Positions 62,675 through 64,000 of a DNA stretch of 64,000 nt are shown here, piece by piece; the first letter of the stretch is position 1; every line of letters begins with the position of its first letter. The DNA comes from Azospirillum soli. GTDB taxonomy: Bacteria > Pseudomonadota > Alphaproteobacteria > Azospirillales > Azospirillaceae. The position numbers and the translations under genes are program-made. The notes under the pieces were generated by a model. The model was not told where the DNA came from. It ran no database searches and saw nothing but the letters and a program-made list of their open reading frames with translations. Location: positions 25,148 to 89,147 of the forward strand of contig NZ_JAGINQ010000023.1 of the NCBI RefSeq assembly GCF_017876165.1, written 5' to 3'.

Positions 62675-63389
62675 CTAACAAAAAATGCGGATCGCTGTTG
62701 AGGAGGGCATGGCCGCCCCTCTTCTTCCCGACCGTCTGTGGTCGCTCATCGAACCGTTGCTCCCCCCAGAGAAGCCGGAGGGGAGTCGCGGCCGCCCGCC
62801 GGTGGGAAACCGTGAGGCGCTCACCGGCCTCCTGCCTGTGCTCTTGCAGGAGTTGGCGTGGGCCAAGCGCATTGACTGGAGCCGGGCGGCACTGGACCGC
62901 GCCAGCCTCCCGGCAAAAGGGGGGCCAGGAGACCGGCCCGAACCCAACCGACCGCGGGCGTCCCGGCACCAAGCGTCACGTCCTCACCGACTGCAACGGC
63001 ACTCCGCTGGCCATCCGCCTGACCGGGGCCAAAACCGCCACGACTCCACCATGGTGGAAACCCTGCTGGACGCCGCGCCCCCGCTCCAAGGCCCGCGCGG
63101 GCGGCCCCGCCGCCGGCCCGGCAAGCTGCACGCCGACAAAGCCTACGATCACCAGCGCTGCCGGCGCGAGTGCCGCGAGTGCAACGTTATCCCCCGTATC
63201 GCCCAACGTGGCATCGAGAGCAGCGAGCGCCTGGGCCGGCACCGCTGGGTGGTCGAGCGCACACTCGCCTGGTTCGCCCGCTTCCGCCGCCTCACCGTCC
63301 GCTACGAGCGCCGCGCCGACATCCATCAGGCCTTCTCAACCTTGGCCTGCGCACTCATCGCCTTCAAACAGATCCAGCGGTTCTGTTAG
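62675..63389 (+). mobile_element. IS5-family-like element, degenerate
   Basis: About 715 bp bounded by short inverted ends CTAACA (62675-62680) and TGTTAG (63384-63389). It carries one broken transposase gene and interrupts the phage-type gene on its left. The ends are short and I see no clear target duplication. Confidence 0.6.
62685..63389 (+). pseudogene. IS5-family transposase with frameshifts and internal deletion
   Basis: The N-terminal part (LLPDRLWSLIEPLLPPEKPE, RGRPPVGNREALTGLL) and C-terminal part (RGRPRRRPGKLHADKAYDHQ, HRWVVERTLAWFARFRRLTV, ERRADIHQAF) match IS5-type DDE transposases, with the D of HADKAYD and the E of VVERT. Between them, the expected GIPWxxLP...W block is missing after ALTGLL. 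The segment at 62923-63030 reads correctly only one base out of frame (ETGPNPTDRGRPGTKRHVLT), then the frame returns at NRHDSTMVETLL. Likely inactive. Confidence 0.75.
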
Positions 63390-63502
63390 ATGCGGTAATC
63401 GAGCCTGGGTTCTGCCGCGGAGGAACAAGCGGCGGCCTCTCACGCTGATGGAGGAAGCGGGGGCTGAGCGGGTCGGCCCCAAGCATGGGAGCGAGGCGAG
63501 CC

Positions 63503-64000
63503 ATGGACTACTACGCTGGGATCGACGTGTCTCTGGATCAGTGCAGTGTCTGCGTGGTGGACGGAAGCGGGCAAATCGTCCGCGAACTCAAGGTAAGCAG
63601 CGATCCCGACGCGCTGGTGGGGTTCTTCACGGCGGCCGGGGTGAAATTGGCCCGTGTTGGCTTGGAAGCTGGTCCGCTGTCGCAATGGCCGCACGATGGC
63701 CTCATCAAAGCGGGCATGCCCGCCATGCTGATCGAGACGCGCCACGTGAAAGCGGCACTGTCCGCCATGACGGTGAAGACGGACCGGAACGACGCCCGCG
63801 GCATCGCGCAGCTGATCCGGATGGGCTGGTTCCGGCCGGTCCACGCCAAGGCGCTGCCAGCCCAGGAAGTGCGAGCCCTGCTGACCGCCCGCAAGCAGTT
63901 GCAGAGCTTCGGGCTGAAGATCGGAATGGTGGGCAAGGCCGCCTTCGCGGCCCGTGTTCGGGAACTGGTCCATGGCCAGCCGACCCTGGAACGCGTGGTC
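63503..64000 (+). CDS. IS110-family transposase, 5' part (continues beyond window)
   Basis: ATG 63503 opens a frame that runs to the window end (166 codons): MDYYAGIDVSLDQCSVCVVD. The RuvC-like DEDD residues are visible as D in GIDVS, E in VGLEAGPLSQW and the Asp pair in KTDRNDARGIAQLIRMGWF. The usual coiled segment after LLTARKQL is shortened: here it passes straight to QSFGLKIGMVGKAAFAARVR, where about 14 more residues are expected. The 113 bp upstream (63390-63502) is probably the left end of the IS, which has no inverted repeats in this family. Confidence 0.8.
   Translation, partial: MDYYAGIDVSLDQCSVCVVDGSGQIVRELKVSSDPDALVGFFTAAGVKLARVGLEAGPLSQWPHDGLIKAGMPAMLIETRHVKAALSAMTVKTDRNDARGIAQLIRMGWFRPVHAKALPAQEVRALLTARKQLQSFGLKIGMVGKAAFAARVRELVHGQPTLERVV

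Noticed and set aside
62916..63030. Programmed ribosomal frameshift in the IS5 transposase
   Set aside because: The required first shift is +1 and a second opposite shift follows; this does not fit the -1 slippage used by IS elements. Damage is simpler.

Overview
The window is high-GC DNA of an alphaproteobacterium. The gene set (class I PHA synthase, TRAP and RND transporters, GlpX-type FBPase, a TTAA-N7-TTAA site of the CtrA type, TPR-glycosyltransferase and flagellar accessory genes) fits the Rhodospirillales and most resembles Azospirillum. That assignment is inference from gene content; no database search was possible. Family names come from motifs read in the sequence.

Layout. 1-8 kb: TPR proteins, three homologous copies of one TPR/GT-B glycosyltransferase module and a TPR-methyltransferase. 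8-9 kb: two small flagellum-linked genes (FlaG-like and YjfB-like) behind a 14-codon leader ORF. 9-12 kb: a ClpP-type protease, a GT2 glycosyltransferase, a class III phosphodiesterase and an amidohydrolase remnant. 12-31 kb: three separate RND adaptor/permease pairs, interleaved with a TRAP transporter (DctPQM) and a LysR/TSUP divergent pair. The third RND pair is led by its own TetR gene. 31-40 kb: envelope enzymes (lytic transglycosylase, Tat-exported DUF882 protein), an RHH-type small regulator behind a CtrA-like site, a large hybrid histidine kinase, CutA, an MFS carrier and a SPOR lipoprotein. 40-44 kb: a metY / CoA-binding / ECHDC3-like operon. 44-50 kb: a multi-PAS kinase, a hotdog thioesterase, rplM-rpsI, argC, a gamma-carbonic-anhydrase-like protein and an OmpA-like protein. 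50-55 kb: phaC, a small lipoprotein, a repeat-rich spacer and a MarR/Bcr-type MFS pair. 55-61 kb: the housekeeping run alaC-like / hom / glpX / recJ, then tRNA-Glu(UUC). 61-64 kb: mobile debris beginning just past the tRNA (a phage-like fragment, a damaged IS5-family element and the start of an IS110-family transposase gene).

How the parts may work together. The first 9 kb is best read as a flagellum-associated glycosylation locus (inference from adjacency and from the known glycosylation of Azospirillum polar flagellin). The 12-31 kb stretch is an export/import block in which two promoters carry clear palindromic operators. The 46.5-49.4 kb and 55-61 kb stretches are core chromosome. The last 2.8 kb is accessory DNA at a tRNA gene.

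The less expected signals are in the spacers: a translationally coupled leader peptide, a CtrA-like site, two clusters of the heptamer TTGTGCA, paired GGTATC/GATACC palindromes upstream of rplM, and a MarR gene that looks leaderless. I did not find a CRISPR array, a toxin-antitoxin pair, a secondary-metabolite cluster or a recognisable new defence system.
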